A stretch of DNA of 64,000 nucleotides from Planctomycetota bacterium (GTDB taxonomy: Bacteria > Planctomycetota > UBA1135 > GCA-002686595). Below, in pieces: positions 8,353 through 19,348 of the stretch (the first letter of the stretch is position 1; every line of letters starts with the position of its first letter). The stretch lies in contig JADJNY010000015.1 in the NCBI GenBank assembly GCA_016714045.1, positions 855,353 to 919,352 of the forward strand, given 5' to 3'. The position numbers and the translations under genes were made by a program. The notes beneath the pieces were generated by a model. The model had not been told where the DNA came from and did no database searches. It saw only the letters and a list, made by a program, of their open reading frames with translations.

Positions 8353-11300
8353 GTGCGCTTCCGGAACGGATTGGTCACCGTTCGTGCGAGGTGGAGGGAG
8401 CACCCTCGGCTCGAGCGGTTGCCCGAGCGAATCCGGGAGCGCCCCATGACCAGCCAGGTCGTTCCCCAGAACTCCGATGCCGTCGAGGTTCGCAGACGAC
8501 AGTGGGTCGTCCGCGAAGTGGTCGCATCCTCGCTTCCCGCAGATCCGCTTCGTGACACTTCGAGCGAAAGAAGCCACGTCGTCAGACTCTCGTCGATGGA
8601 CGAGGACGGCTGGGGTGACGAGCTCGAGGTCGTGTGGGAGATCGAGCCCGGCGCGCGAGTCGTCCATCGCGGTCGTCCCGAGTTGCCGCGACCCGACGGC
8701 TTCGACGATCCCGAGAGCTTCTCCGCCTTCCTCGACGCCGTGCGCTGGGGCACCGTGTCCTCTGCCGACGCCAGCTCGCTCCAGTCCCCGTTCCGCAGCG
8801 GGGTGACGATCGAGAACTACCAGCTCGAGCCTGTCGTCCGCGCGATCCGCATGCCGCGCGTCAACCTGCTCATCGCCGACGACGTCGGTCTGGGCAAGAC
8901 GATCGAAGCGGGGCTTGTGCTCCAAGAGCTCCTGTTGCGGCACCGGATCCAGAACGTACTCGTCGTGTGCCCCGCTTCGCTGAACACGAAGTGGAAGGAC
9001 GAGATGCGCGAGAAGTTCGGACTGGAGTTCGAGATCGTCGACTCGGAGGCCATGAAGCGCCTGCGCCGCGAACGCGGGCTCCACGTCAACCCGTGGACGC
9101 ACTTCCCGCGGCTGATCACGTCGATGGACTACCTGAAGCGCGAGACGCCGCTGCGGCTCTTCCGCGAGACGCTGCCGGGGCCGAACGAACCGACCTATCC
9201 GCGCCGCCACGGCCTGCTGATCGTCGACGAAGCGCACAACATCGCGCCGGCCGGATCCGGCACCTACTCGGTCGAGTCGCAGCGCACGGACGCCATCCGC
9301 ACGATCGCACCTCACTTCGAGCACAAGCTCTTCCTCTCCGCCACTCCACACAACGGCTTCCCCGAGAGCTTCTCCGCGCTCCTGCACCTGCTCGACGACC
9401 AGCGCTTCACGCGCGGTGTGCGACGACAGGACCCGAAGCAGGTCCAGGCCGTGATGGTCCGCCGCCTGAAGACCGAGCTCGTGGACGAGCAAGGCAAGCG
9501 CGTGTTCCTCGAGCGTCGGATCACGCCGATCCCGGTGCGGTACACCGACGAGGAGCGCGCCCTCTACCAGGACTTGAAGCGCTACGGGGAGCTCCGACGC
9601 GCGACCGAGAAAGAGACCAACGGCCCCAAGTCCCTCGGCACGGACTTCGTGCTGAAGCTCCTCAAGAAGCGCCTCTTCTCCTCGCCGCAGGCCTTCGCCG
9701 ACACGCTCGACAAGCACGTCGAAACGCTCCGCGGTCTCGGCGAGAAGGAGACGCCGCGGCGCCGCGTTCCCGAGGGTGTGCTCCGCCGGCAGCTCGAAGC
9801 CGTCGAGGAGCCCGAGGAGTCCACCGACGACGAGCACGAGGACGAGCTCTCGGACGCCGTCGTTGCCGCCACGAACACGTTCGACTCGATGGGCAGCGAG
9901 GAGAAGCAGCTCCTCGAGAGCCTCGCCACACGCGCTCGACGCGCCGCGAATCGACCCGACTCGAAGACCACCGAGCTCTTGCGCTGGCTCGACGCGACCG
10001 TGCGCCCCGGCGGCACGTGGAACGACGAGCGCGTGATCATCTTCACCGAGTTCCGCGCCACCCAGAAGTGGCTCCAGGGCGTCCTCGCCACCCACGGGCT
10101 CGCCGCGGAAGGTCGCCTCGAACTCCTCTACGGTGGCATGAACGAGGACGAACGCGAGCGCATCAAGGCCGCGTTCCAGGCGCACCCCTCGGAATCGAAG
10201 GTACGCATCCTGCTTGCGACCGACATGGCCTCGGAGGGCATCGACCTCCAGAACCACTGCCATCGTCTCGTCCACTTCGAGATCCCGTGGAACCCGAACG
10301 TGCTCGAGCAGCGCAACGGCCGCATCGACCGCCACGGCCAGCGCTTCGCCCCCGAGATCTACCACTTCGTCGGCGCGAACTACCGCAGCGACGTCGGCGA
10401 TGCCGACACGCGTCCCGGCGACCTCGAAGGCGACCTCGAGTTCCTCATGGTCGCCGTGCGCAAGATCCAGCGCATCGGCAGCGACCTGCTCGGCAAGGTG
10501 AGCCCCGTCGTGGCGAAGCAGGTCGAGGAGGCGATGCTCGGCAAGCGTCGCACGATCGACACGTCACGCCCCGAGAAAGAAGCCGAGCCCGTCCGTCGCC
10601 TGCTCTCGTTCCAGCGCAAGCTCGCCGACGACATCGCCAAGCTGCGACGCACGCTGGACGAGTCGCGTGAGGAGCTGCACGTCACGCCGGCTTCGGTGCG
10701 ACGCGTGGTCGAGGTCGGCTTGCGTCTCGCGAAGCAGCCGCCGCTCCGTGCGGTCGACCTGCACTCCGAACGCTTCTGGATGCCGCGGTTGAGCGGCGCG
10801 TGGGCCGGATGCACCGCGGGCCTGGAGCACCCTCACACGAAGAAGGTCCGTCCGATCACGTTCGACCACGAGGATGCGAAGGGGCGGGACGATGTCGTGC
10901 TCGTCCACCTGAACCATCGACTCGTCGATCTGTCCCAGCGCCTGCTGCGCGCGGAGATCTCTGCGTCGAGCGACTCGCGACGGATCCACCGCATCGCCGC
11001 GTGCAGCGTATCGCCCGACGTGACGAAGGAGCTCACCGTCCTCGCCTGGGCCAGGATCCTCGTGCTCGGCGCCGACGGGCACCGCCTGCACGAGCAGGTC
11101 ATCGTCTCCGGTGGCTACGTGTCGGGCGACCGGTTCCGCCGCTTCGAGACTGTCGACGAGACGAACCGGCTCGAGCGAGCTGTGACGGAACGAGCCACGA
11201 ATGACGCTCAGCGCGAGCGCATCCGCGGACTCTGGCCCCGGATCGAGAAGCCGCTGGCCGAAGCGCTCCAAGCACGCGAGCAGCAGCGCACGAAGAACCT

Positions 11301-11598
11301 GCACTCCATGCTCGAAGAGCGCGCCGAGGACGAGTGCCGCAAGGTCGAGGCGATCTTCGCCGAGCTGGCCAAGCAGATCGAAGACGAGCTCGGCGACCGC
11401 AAGCAGATACAGCTCGAACTCTTCACCGATCCCGAGAAGGCGCAGTGGCAGCGCGACGCCGAGAGCTTGCAGGAGGAACTGAAGCGCATCCCCGAACGCC
11501 TCCGTGCCGAGCAGGCCGAGCTGCGTCGCCGCTACCGCGACCCGAAGCCCTGGAGCTTCCCCGTCGCCGTCGCCTTCCTCGTCCCCGAGAACTGGTGA
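8353..11598 (+). CDS. drmD: DISARM SNF2-family helicase DrmD
   Basis: A 1081-residue SNF2-type ATPase. Walker A (D-D-V-G-L-G-K-T) is near residue 175, the DEAH box near 292, the S-A-T-P-H motif near 330 and the helicase C-terminal motif V/VI block (E-G-I-D-L-Q-N, R-N-G-R-I-D-R-H-G-Q) near 627-665. The GTG start has GGAGGA seven bases upstream. DrmD marks class 1 DISARM anti-phage systems, where it works with a methylase and the DrmA/B/C core to act on incoming DNA. The next gene starts 16 bases after the stop, so these are one operon. Confidence 0.85.
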   Translation: MRFRNGLVTVRARWREHPRLERLPERIRERPMTSQVVPQNSDAVEVRRRQWVVREVVASSLPADPLRDTSSERSHVVRLSSMDEDGWGDELEVVWEIEPGARVVHRGRPELPRPDGFDDPESFSAFLDAVRWGTVSSADASSLQSPFRSGVTIENYQLEPVVRAIRMPRVNLLIADDVGLGKTIEAGLVLQELLLRHRIQNVLVVCPASLNTKWKDEMREKFGLEFEIVDSEAMKRLRRERGLHVNPWTHFPRLITSMDYLKRETPLRLFRETLPGPNEPTYPRRHGLLIVDEAHNIAPAGSGTYSVESQRTDAIRTIAPHFEHKLFLSATPHNGFPESFSALLHLLDDQRFTRGVRRQDPKQVQAVMVRRLKTELVDEQGKRVFLERRITPIPVRYTDEERALYQDLKRYGELRRATEKETNGPKSLGTDFVLKLLKKRLFSSPQAFADTLDKHVETLRGLGEKETPRRRVPEGVLRRQLEAVEEPEESTDDEHEDELSDAVVAATNTFDSMGSEEKQLLESLATRARRAANRPDSKTTELLRWLDATVRPGGTWNDERVIIFTEFRATQKWLQGVLATHGLAAEGRLELLYGGMNEDERERIKAAFQAHPSESKVRILLATDMASEGIDLQNHCHRLVHFEIPWNPNVLEQRNGRIDRHGQRFAPEIYHFVGANYRSDVGDADTRPGDLEGDLEFLMVAVRKIQRIGSDLLGKVSPVVAKQVEEAMLGKRRTIDTSRPEKEAEPVRRLLSFQRKLADDIAKLRRTLDESREELHVTPASVRRVVEVGLRLAKQPPLRAVDLHSERFWMPRLSGAWAGCTAGLEHPHTKKVRPITFDHEDAKGRDDVVLVHLNHRLVDLSQRLLRAEISASSDSRRIHRIAACSVSPDVTKELTVLAWARILVLGADGHRLHEQVIVSGGYVSGDRFRRFETVDETNRLERAVTERATNDAQRERIRGLWPRIEKPLAEALQAREQQRTKNLHSMLEERAEDECRKVEAIFAELAKQIEDELGDRKQIQLELFTDPEKAQWQRDAESLQEELKRIPERLRAEQAELRRRYRDPKPWSFPVAVAFLVPENW

Positions 11599-11614
11599 CC
11601 TTCCCGACCCTTCG

Positions 11615-14600
11615 ATGGCACGCCGCACCAAGAGACCCCCGACCGCTGGAGCCAACCACCTCGAGTGGCTGCGGCTCGTCGAAGTGTCGGGGCCGTTCCT
11701 CTCGTTGCCGGTGCTCAAGGAAGCGCTGCCGCAAGGGCTCGAAGTCGACGACCGCGATGTCCGCGCCGAGTTGAAAGCAGCTCATGCCGAGTGGACGGAG
11801 AAGGCCCACGACAGGGCCTACCACACGCAGTGGATCCGCTTCGTGCTCGGGCGCGCGCTGGAGCTGGGGCCCGAGGTCCTCGTCGACGGTCCCGGCGTGC
11901 CCGCGAACCTCCGGGTGCGAGTCGCCGTGCACCACGAGGACCTCCGGCCGGACTTCGCGGTCCTCGGCTTCGCGGAGAGTGGGGAGCGGCCGACGCGACT
12001 CGTCGTGCAGGTGTTCGACGCGGGCACCGACCTCGAACGGCCCGTGGAGGACGCACGCTGGAAGGCCTCGCCCGTGACGCGCATGGTCGAGCTGCTGCGT
12101 GGACTTCCGGACGGAGGCCCGACCCTCGGCCTCGTCACGAACGGCGAGCAGTGGGTCCTCGTCTCGGCCCCACGCAAGGGCACGACGACCTTCGTGACCT
12201 GGCACGCTTCGCTCTGGTTCGAGGAGAAGATCACTCTCCAGGCCTTCCGCACGCTCCTCGGCGCGCGGCGCGTGTTCGGCCCCGTGGACGAGACTCTCGA
12301 GCGCCTGAGCGATCGCAGCGCCGAGCACCAGCACGACGTAACGATCCAGCTCGGCTTGCAGGTGCGCGAAGCGATCGAGCTGCTCGTGCGCCGCATCGAC
12401 GAACTCGACCGCCGCTCGGGTCGCACCCTGCTAGAAGGCGTCACCGAGAAGCAGGTCTACGAGGCCGCCGTCACGGTGATGATGCGCCTGGTCTTCCTCT
12501 TCTACCTGGAGGAGCAGGCCGACCTGTACTTCCCGGTCGCGAAGTCGAACTTCTACCAGCGGCACTACGCGCTCTCGCCGCTCGGCGCATCGCTCCGTGC
12601 CGAAGCCGATCGCCTCGGCCCCGACGTGCTCGAGCGTCGTACTTCGGCCTGGTGTCGACTCCTCGCGACCTTCCGCGCGATCCACGGCGGCGTCGGCCAC
12701 GTCGACATGCGCCTGCCGGCCTACGGCGGTCACCTGTTCGACCCGGATCGGTTCCCGTTCCTCGAGGGCCGCAAGCCCGGCCAGGGATGGCGGACCAACG
12801 CTGCCACACCGCTCGCGATCGACGACGCGACCGTGCTGTTCGTGCTCGAAGCGCTCCAGGTCCTGCGGGTGCGCGATGGCGGAGCCAACGGGGCCGAGAC
12901 GCGCCGCCTGTCGTTCCGTGAGCTGGGCGTCGAGCAGATCGGCAACGTGTACGAGAGTTTGTTCGACCACACGGCGAAGCGTGCCGACGACGCGGTCGTC
13001 AGCCTGAAGGCCTCGAAGGGCGAGGAGCCCGAGATCGAGCTCCGCGAGCTGGAGCAGCGCTACGACCCGATAGACACTTCGAAGCTAGTCTCGTTCGTGA
13101 AGGAACGAACGGGACGGACGGAGCCGTCGATCGCGAAGGACCTGGAGTACACGATCGATGAAGACCCCTCCCGCTGGCTGCTCGCGTGCGGCAACGATTC
13201 GGAGCTCTATGGTCGCGTGAAGCCCGTCGCGGGGCTCGTGCGCGAGGACAGGCGAAAGCAGCCGGTCGTCTATCCGAAAGACAGCATCTACGTCACCGCC
13301 GGCGCGGACCGGCGCAGCACGGGGACGCACTACACGCCTCCGAGCCTGACCGAGCCCGTCGTGCGCTACGCCCTCGAACCGCTCGTGTACGAGGGGCCGG
13401 CGGAGGGCAAGCCCGAGTCGGAGTGGGTGCTGAAGTCGGCTCGGGAGATCCTCGCACTGCGCGTCTGCGACCTCGCGTGTGGGTCTGGCGCGTTCCTCGT
13501 GCAGGCGTGTCGCTACCTCGCGGAACGTTTGGTCGAGGCTTGGGCGCTGCTCGAGGCGGCAAATCCTGGCCGGCTGCTTATCACACCCGAGGGCGATCTC
13601 TCCACGGGTGCGGCCGGGGAACGGATTATCCCGAAGGACGACGTCGAGCGGCAGGCGATCGCACGGCGTGTCGTTGCGGACCGTTGTCTCTACGGCGTCG
13701 ACATCAATCCGATGGCCGTCGAAATGGCGAAGTTGTCGCTCTGGCTGACGACTCTCCAGCGGGAGAAGCCCTTCGGGTTCCTGGACCACAGCATCCGCCA
13801 CGGCGACTCGCTCGTCGGCGTGACTGATACGTGGCAGCTCGAAAAGCTGAACCTGACGAACCGGGCTGTACCGGAGGTTCTGGCCGCGGGGCTGGTCCGA
13901 TCCGCCCTCGCTAGGGCCCGAACGCTGCGCATCCAACTCGGAGCGCTACCCACGGAGACGGTGGAGGATGTCGAGCGAAAGGCTGCTCTGTTGCAAGAGG
14001 CTGAGTCTCAAGTCCGCGCGTTACGAGCGATCTCTGATTCGCTGATCGCGGCGTACCTCGATGCCGTCCAGCGACCTGCGGGTCAGAGACCTCGCAGGTT
14101 GAGAGTGAGCCTTGAGCAGGACGTAGCGTCCGACGTCAAGAAGATCCTCGATCCCACACTGGGGGACGACGCGCGACGAACGGAAGCCACGAAGTGCTCC
14201 GAGCGCGCACTCGCCGCGCTCAGAGCCGGAGCACCTCTCGGCAGCCTGCAACGGACTCCGTTGCACTGGTTGCTCGAGTTTCCGGAGGTATTCGAGGCCA
14301 TCGGTGACGACCGGGGATTCGACGCTTTCGTGGGCAATCCACCCTTTCGCGGCGGGAAGCTCATCAGTGGCGACTTCGGTCAGGACTATCGCGAGTTCCT
14401 CGTTGCCGTTGTCGCACAAGGAACCAAGGGCAACGCCGACCTCGTTGGGTACATGTACCTGCGAGCCTGCTCTCTCCTGAGGTCTTCTGGCACACTCGGA
14501 CTGCTGGCTACCAATTCGATCGCTCAGGGCGAAACGCGAGATGTCTCACTGGGCCGCGTCGTTTCGAACGGATTCACCATCTACCGTGCAATTAGGAGTT

Positions 14601-15781
14601 CGCCGTGGCCAGGAGCTGCAGCGCTTGAGGTGTCTCACACATGGATCCGCAAAGGGCCCTGGCAAGGTGCCTTCGTACTCGACGCCTGCGAGGTCTCGGG
14701 CATTACCGCTCAGCTGAGCGCGCCCGGTCGAACAGCCGGAATGCCGCTCGCCTTGGCAGAGAACCGAGTCATCGCATTCCAGGGTTCGATTCCCCTGGGT
14801 GATGGATTCGTGCTCGATGCGGCTGAAGCAGTGGAGCTGATTGCGGCATCCGATGGACACCGGGAAGTAGTGCGCCCGTACCTAAACGGAGAAGATCTGA
14901 ATTCGAGAGTTGATCAATCGCCAAGCCGCTGGATCGTTGACTTCCACGACTGGCCATTAGAAAGATCAGCTCCTGGTTCGTGGGAACGGTCGTCCATTGA
15001 GGAGCGGCGCGCCTGGCTTCGCCACGGACGCGTCCCCGTGGACTACCCGGACCACGTCGCTCGCGATCATGCACCCTGCTTGAGGATCCTCGAACAGCGA
15101 GTCCTGCCGTTTCTCGGATCGATGAGCAAGTTCCGCCGGAAGGAGTGGTGGCTTCATCACAACAACCGACCTGGCCTGTACGCCGCAATTGCTGGTCGGA
15201 CTCGGGCTGTCGCAACCGCCCGAGTGAGCAAGCACCTCGTCTTCGCTTGGATTCCCAGCGACATCGTTGCCAGTGAGCAGTTGATCGTGTTCGCGGTCGA
15301 AGACGACGGGTTTCTGGCGCTGCTGGAGTCGGGGCTGCACTTCGAGTGGGTGCGGAAGTACCAGTCGAACCTCGAAACGCGGGGGCGGTACACGCCGACG
15401 GACTGCTTCGAGACGTTTCCGCTCCCCGAGAGTCGGACCAGTCTCGATGGGCTCGGGAAGCGCCTCGACGAAGTTCGACGCGAGAGCTGCACGCGACGCC
15501 AGGTCGGCCTCACCGCGCTCTACAACCTGCTCCACGACCGCGCTTGCGAGGACGAGGACATTCGAACCCTTCGCTCGATCAAGGCCGACATCGACCGAGC
15601 GACCCTTCAGGCCTACGGCTGGGGCGACTTGGTCCCACGGCACGGCTTCAATCGCCTGGCCGAGGGCGAGCGATTCACGATGCAGGATGAGCTCCGAGCG
15701 GAGATCCTCGACCGCCTGCTGGCACTGAACCATTCCCGTCACGCTGCGGAAGTCGAGGAAGAAGCACGTGTCCGAACCTGA
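11615..15781 (+). CDS. drmMI: DISARM adenine-specific DNA methyltransferase DrmMI
   Basis: A 1388-residue protein. Motif I (D-L-A-C-G-S-G-A-F-L) is near residue 620 and the catalytic NPPF motif near 905, giving an N6-adenine (gamma-class) methyltransferase layout. Flanking N- and C-terminal regions are probably for target recognition. Length and architecture match class 1 DISARM DrmMI and resemble PglX of BREX, but the neighbours are DISARM. The ATG at 11615 is chosen by spacing from drmD; upstream extension would overlap drmD. It probably marks host DNA so that the system spares it. The stop overlaps drmA by 14 bases. Confidence 0.82.
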   Translation: MARRTKRPPTAGANHLEWLRLVEVSGPFLSLPVLKEALPQGLEVDDRDVRAELKAAHAEWTEKAHDRAYHTQWIRFVLGRALELGPEVLVDGPGVPANLRVRVAVHHEDLRPDFAVLGFAESGERPTRLVVQVFDAGTDLERPVEDARWKASPVTRMVELLRGLPDGGPTLGLVTNGEQWVLVSAPRKGTTTFVTWHASLWFEEKITLQAFRTLLGARRVFGPVDETLERLSDRSAEHQHDVTIQLGLQVREAIELLVRRIDELDRRSGRTLLEGVTEKQVYEAAVTVMMRLVFLFYLEEQADLYFPVAKSNFYQRHYALSPLGASLRAEADRLGPDVLERRTSAWCRLLATFRAIHGGVGHVDMRLPAYGGHLFDPDRFPFLEGRKPGQGWRTNAATPLAIDDATVLFVLEALQVLRVRDGGANGAETRRLSFRELGVEQIGNVYESLFDHTAKRADDAVVSLKASKGEEPEIELRELEQRYDPIDTSKLVSFVKERTGRTEPSIAKDLEYTIDEDPSRWLLACGNDSELYGRVKPVAGLVREDRRKQPVVYPKDSIYVTAGADRRSTGTHYTPPSLTEPVVRYALEPLVYEGPAEGKPESEWVLKSAREILALRVCDLACGSGAFLVQACRYLAERLVEAWALLEAANPGRLLITPEGDLSTGAAGERIIPKDDVERQAIARRVVADRCLYGVDINPMAVEMAKLSLWLTTLQREKPFGFLDHSIRHGDSLVGVTDTWQLEKLNLTNRAVPEVLAAGLVRSALARARTLRIQLGALPTETVEDVERKAALLQEAESQVRALRAISDSLIAAYLDAVQRPAGQRPRRLRVSLEQDVASDVKKILDPTLGDDARRTEATKCSERALAALRAGAPLGSLQRTPLHWLLEFPEVFEAIGDDRGFDAFVGNPPFRGGKLISGDFGQDYREFLVAVVAQGTKGNADLVGYMYLRACSLLRSSGTLGLLATNSIAQGETRDVSLGRVVSNGFTIYRAIRSSPWPGAAALEVSHTWIRKGPWQGAFVLDACEVSGITAQLSAPGRTAGMPLALAENRVIAFQGSIPLGDGFVLDAAEAVELIAASDGHREVVRPYLNGEDLNSRVDQSPSRWIVDFHDWPLERSAPGSWERSSIEERRAWLRHGRVPVDYPDHVARDHAPCLRILEQRVLPFLGSMSKFRRKEWWLHHNNRPGLYAAIAGRTRAVATARVSKHLVFAWIPSDIVASEQLIVFAVEDDGFLALLESGLHFEWVRKYQSNLETRGRYTPTDCFETFPLPESRTSLDGLGKRLDEVRRESCTRRQVGLTALYNLLHDRACEDEDIRTLRSIKADIDRATLQAYGWGDLVPRHGFNRLAEGERFTMQDELRAEILDRLLALNHSRHAAEVEEEARVRT

Positions 15782-18700
15782 TCAACAACCCATCGCTGGA
15801 GAGGTACCCGCTGCCCGGGCAGACGCCGCGGCCCAGGCCGGCACCGGCACCGTGACGATGGCTGGTGCGAGCCCACCCAGTGCCCGTTCCATTCGAGGCG
15901 ACGTCGACAGGCTCGTGTGTTTGGAGCTGTCAGGTCCGGCCGGCGGCCCGGACGAAGAGGTCGACGAGTCGTCGATCAAGGACCGCTATCTCGTCGGGGT
16001 CCTGGCTCCTCGCGACGCGGAAGTCGGTCCGGACCAGGACGATGGCTTCGGGGTCAACGACCGCAGCTCCGAGGAGAGCGGCGGCGAGGACCGCGGCGAC
16101 GTGCGGGCGGGCACGGTGTTCCCATCCTCGCTGGGGTTGAGCTTCGTCGTCTCGAAGCGCGTCGCCGAAATCCAGGTCTGCGCAGCCTGGGGCCGGTACG
16201 AACGCACCGACAGCGCCTCGCTGAAGAACAAGGGCGGCGATCCGAAGAGGGTCTGGAGACGCACGCCTCACGGCGGCGAGCCGTTCCGCGTCCCGCTCCG
16301 CGAGGGAGCCGTCGGTCGAGTGCAGCCCGACGGTCGCCGCTCGAGCGTCCACGTTGAGGGCATCGTGCGCTCTATCGGCGAGCAGTGGGTCGTGACCCTG
16401 TTCCTCGTGAACGAGCAGGAGGAGGTCCAGGACGAGAAGGCGGGCAGCGCCTGGCTGTTCCAGGTCGAGCTCACCGTCGAGGGCGTGGACGGCTCCTCGG
16501 TGTTCGAGCGCCGACCGTCGATCCGCGGCCGATTCGACGATGGCACGGACCTCACTCGCGAAGAACGCGAGATGGCCATGCTCTACCGTCGCTTCGGAGA
16601 GTTCGCCGTCGGACACGGAACGGCCGTCCACTCGGACGTCGATCCGGTTGACCCGTGGAGAGCGCGGAAGCTGACCACCGTTGCGATGCCGACCTACGAG
16701 GTCGAGCGGGTCGATGCTCCGACCGAGCACGACGCCGGCTTCGAGGGACTGCGCGGTCTCGAGCTCGACATGAAGGCCTTGGCGGAGATGCCGCGCGCGG
16801 ACGTCGGCGCGGCTCTTCCCCTCGTTCGGGCCTACGAGCAGTGGATCGAGAAGCGCGAGAAGTCGATTGGCGACTCGGCCGCGCGCCTGGGAGGGCACGA
16901 ATCGACGGCGAAGGAAGCCATCGCGGCGTGTAGATCGGCGCTGCGCCGCGTCGAGGCGGGTATCGCGCTGCTCGAGCGCGACGACCAGGCGGCGGAGGCG
17001 TTCTGCTTCGCCAACCGCGCGATGTGGCAGCAGCGCATCCACTCGAAGTTCGCGGAGGAGAAGCGTCGCGGGCTGAAGCCCGACCTCGCCGCCATCGACG
17101 CGGAGGCCGCGAACCACCTGTGGCGACCGTTCCAGCTCGCCTTCGTCCTGCTGAACCTCCCGAGCTGCACGCAGCTCGACCATCCCGAGCGCAGCCACGC
17201 GACCGATGCCGTCGCGGACCTGCTCTGGTTCCCCACGGGCGGTGGCAAGACCGAGGCATATCTGGGGCTCTCCGCGTACGTGATGGGCCTGCGGAGGCTC
17301 CAAGGACTCGTCGAGGGGCACTCGGGCGAGAAGGGCATCGCTGTGTTGATGCGGTACACGCTCCGGCTACTGACGCTCCAGCAGTTCCAGCGCGCGTCCG
17401 TCCTCGTCTGCGCGTGCGAGGTGATCCGCCGTGAGGCGCTCGCGAAGGGTGACAATCGTTGGGGCGAGGAGCCCTTCCGCATCGGCATCTGGGTCGGCTC
17501 GCGCACGACGCCGAACTGGACCGAGGAGGCGCACGAGTACATCCAGGAGGTGAGGGGCGGTGGCGGCGGCCGGCACAACCGAACCGGTGCCAGCGGTTCT
17601 CCTGCGCAGCTCACGACTTGCCCGTGGTGTGGCCACGCGATCGACGAGGGTCGCGACATCGATGTCGAGACCGTGGCACAGGGACGTTGCCGCACGATCA
17701 CCTACTGCGGCGACACATACGGGCAATGCCTGTTCAGCAAGGCTAAGTCGAAAGATGAGGGGCTGCCCGTCGTCGTGGTCGACGAGGAGATCTACCGGCG
17801 ACCGCCCTCGCTCCTGATCGCCACCGTCGACAAGTTCGCACAGATGCCTTGGAACGGCGCGACGCAGAACCTGTTCGGTCGCGTCTCCCGGCTCTGCCCG
17901 CGCCACGGGTTCCGAGCACATGACCTCGACGATTCGGACTCCCACCCGGCCAAGGGGTCCCTGCCGGCGACCAAGACCATCGATCACCCTCCTCTCCGTC
18001 CGCCCGACCTCATCATTCAGGACGAACTCCACCTGATCTCAGGTCCACTCGGGAGCCTCGTCGGGCTCTACGAAACCGCCATCGACGCGATGTGCACGTG
18101 GACGGTGAAGGGCAAGCCCGTACGTCCGAAGGTCGTGGTCTCCACCGCGACGATCCGCAACGCAGCGCATCAGGTTCGGTCGCTCTTCCTCCGCAAGGTC
18201 GCGGTGTTCCCTCCGCCCGGCACCGACATTGAGGACAACTTCTTCTCGGTCCGTCGCAAGTCGACGGACGCGACGCCAGGCCGGCTCTACGTCGGCGTGT
18301 GCGCGCCGGGTCGGAGGCTGAAGAGTGTCCTCATCCGCACGTACACGGCCTACCTCGCCGCGACTTGGCTGCTCTACGAGAAGCAGTACGGCAAGCACAC
18401 TGACCCCTGGTGCACGCTCGTCGGGTACTTCAACTCGCTGCGCGAGCTCGGCGGCATGCGCCGGCTCGTGGACGACGACGTCGCGAACCGGTTGCTCCGC
18501 ATGCAGGACCGCGGCTTGGCACGCCGGCCGCGTCCGTTCGTCGAGGAGTTGACCTCGCGGCGGAACTCGACCGAGATCCCGGGGCTCCTCGACTTGATGG
18601 AGGCCGTCTTCGATCCGGTCCTTGACAAGGCGCGCGATGCCGACCGCAAGGCGGGCAAGAGGCCGAGCTCGCCGAGACCGCTCGACGTGCTGCTCTCGAC

Positions 18701-19346
18701 CAACATGATCTCCGTCGGCGTCGACGTCGGCCGACTCGGACTCATGGTCGTCGCCGGCCAACCGAAGAGCACGGCCGAGTACATCCAGGCGACGAGCCGC
18801 GTCGGCCGCCGACACCCGGGCATCGTCTGCTCCGTCTACAACTGGGCTCGGCCGCGTGACCTGTCGCACTACGAGCGCTTCGAGCACTACCACGCGACCT
18901 TCTACGAGCAGGTCGAGCCGTTGTCCGTCACGCCGTTCTCGGCGCGGGCGTTGGACCGCGGGATCACCGCCTTGCTCGTGTCGCTGGCGCGGCTCCGCTC
19001 CGCTCCGCTCGGCCCGAACCCGGGAGCGTCGCAGCTCCAGGTGACCGACGGCTCCGCCCAGCGAGCCATCGAGGAGGTCCGAACGCGTGTCGCGAGCGTC
19101 TCCGGGAGCCAGTCGCTCGGCGACGAGGTGGCCGATCGCCTCCGTCGGGTCCTGGACGAGTGGGCGAACATGGCGCGCCGCAAGCCCGCGCTCACGTACA
19201 AGAAGACGAAGGGTGACGCACCCTGGCTCCTGCAGAAGCCCGAAGAGCAGGACTGGGAGACGTTCACCTGCCTGAACTCGCTCCGTGACGTCGAGCCTTC
19301 GCCCGGGCTCGTGCTCCAGGAAGACGCGACGAAAGGGGGAAGCTGA
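15768..19346 (+). CDS. drmA: DISARM helicase DrmA
   Basis: A 1192-residue superfamily 2 helicase-like protein. Walker A (F-P-T-G-G-G-K-T-E-A) is near residue 488, a D-E-L-H box (Q-D-E-L-H-L-I-S-G) near 750, and C-terminal helicase motifs follow around 975-1030 (S-V-G-V-D-V-G-R-L-G, then Q-A-T-S-R-V-G-R). A Cys pair (C-P-W-C) near residue 620 suggests a zinc site. DrmA with DrmB forms the DISARM core complex that binds DNA ends and blocks phage entry. The GTG start overlaps drmMI, so translation is coupled. drmB follows after two bases. Confidence 0.88.
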   Translation: MSEPDQQPIAGEVPAARADAAAQAGTGTVTMAGASPPSARSIRGDVDRLVCLELSGPAGGPDEEVDESSIKDRYLVGVLAPRDAEVGPDQDDGFGVNDRSSEESGGEDRGDVRAGTVFPSSLGLSFVVSKRVAEIQVCAAWGRYERTDSASLKNKGGDPKRVWRRTPHGGEPFRVPLREGAVGRVQPDGRRSSVHVEGIVRSIGEQWVVTLFLVNEQEEVQDEKAGSAWLFQVELTVEGVDGSSVFERRPSIRGRFDDGTDLTREEREMAMLYRRFGEFAVGHGTAVHSDVDPVDPWRARKLTTVAMPTYEVERVDAPTEHDAGFEGLRGLELDMKALAEMPRADVGAALPLVRAYEQWIEKREKSIGDSAARLGGHESTAKEAIAACRSALRRVEAGIALLERDDQAAEAFCFANRAMWQQRIHSKFAEEKRRGLKPDLAAIDAEAANHLWRPFQLAFVLLNLPSCTQLDHPERSHATDAVADLLWFPTGGGKTEAYLGLSAYVMGLRRLQGLVEGHSGEKGIAVLMRYTLRLLTLQQFQRASVLVCACEVIRREALAKGDNRWGEEPFRIGIWVGSRTTPNWTEEAHEYIQEVRGGGGGRHNRTGASGSPAQLTTCPWCGHAIDEGRDIDVETVAQGRCRTITYCGDTYGQCLFSKAKSKDEGLPVVVVDEEIYRRPPSLLIATVDKFAQMPWNGATQNLFGRVSRLCPRHGFRAHDLDDSDSHPAKGSLPATKTIDHPPLRPPDLIIQDELHLISGPLGSLVGLYETAIDAMCTWTVKGKPVRPKVVVSTATIRNAAHQVRSLFLRKVAVFPPPGTDIEDNFFSVRRKSTDATPGRLYVGVCAPGRRLKSVLIRTYTAYLAATWLLYEKQYGKHTDPWCTLVGYFNSLRELGGMRRLVDDDVANRLLRMQDRGLARRPRPFVEELTSRRNSTEIPGLLDLMEAVFDPVLDKARDADRKAGKRPSSPRPLDVLLSTNMISVGVDVGRLGLMVVAGQPKSTAEYIQATSRVGRRHPGIVCSVYNWARPRDLSHYERFEHYHATFYEQVEPLSVTPFSARALDRGITALLVSLARLRSAPLGPNPGASQLQVTDGSAQRAIEEVRTRVASVSGSQSLGDEVADRLRRVLDEWANMARRKPALTYKKTKGDAPWLLQKPEEQDWETFTCLNSLRDVEPSPGLVLQEDATKGGS

Positions 19347-19348
19347 CC

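Noticed and set aside
11615..15781. BREX PglX instead of DISARM DrmMI
   Set aside because: The methyltransferase resembles PglX, but no pglZ, brxC or brxL-type gene is present and drmA, drmB and drmC follow directly.
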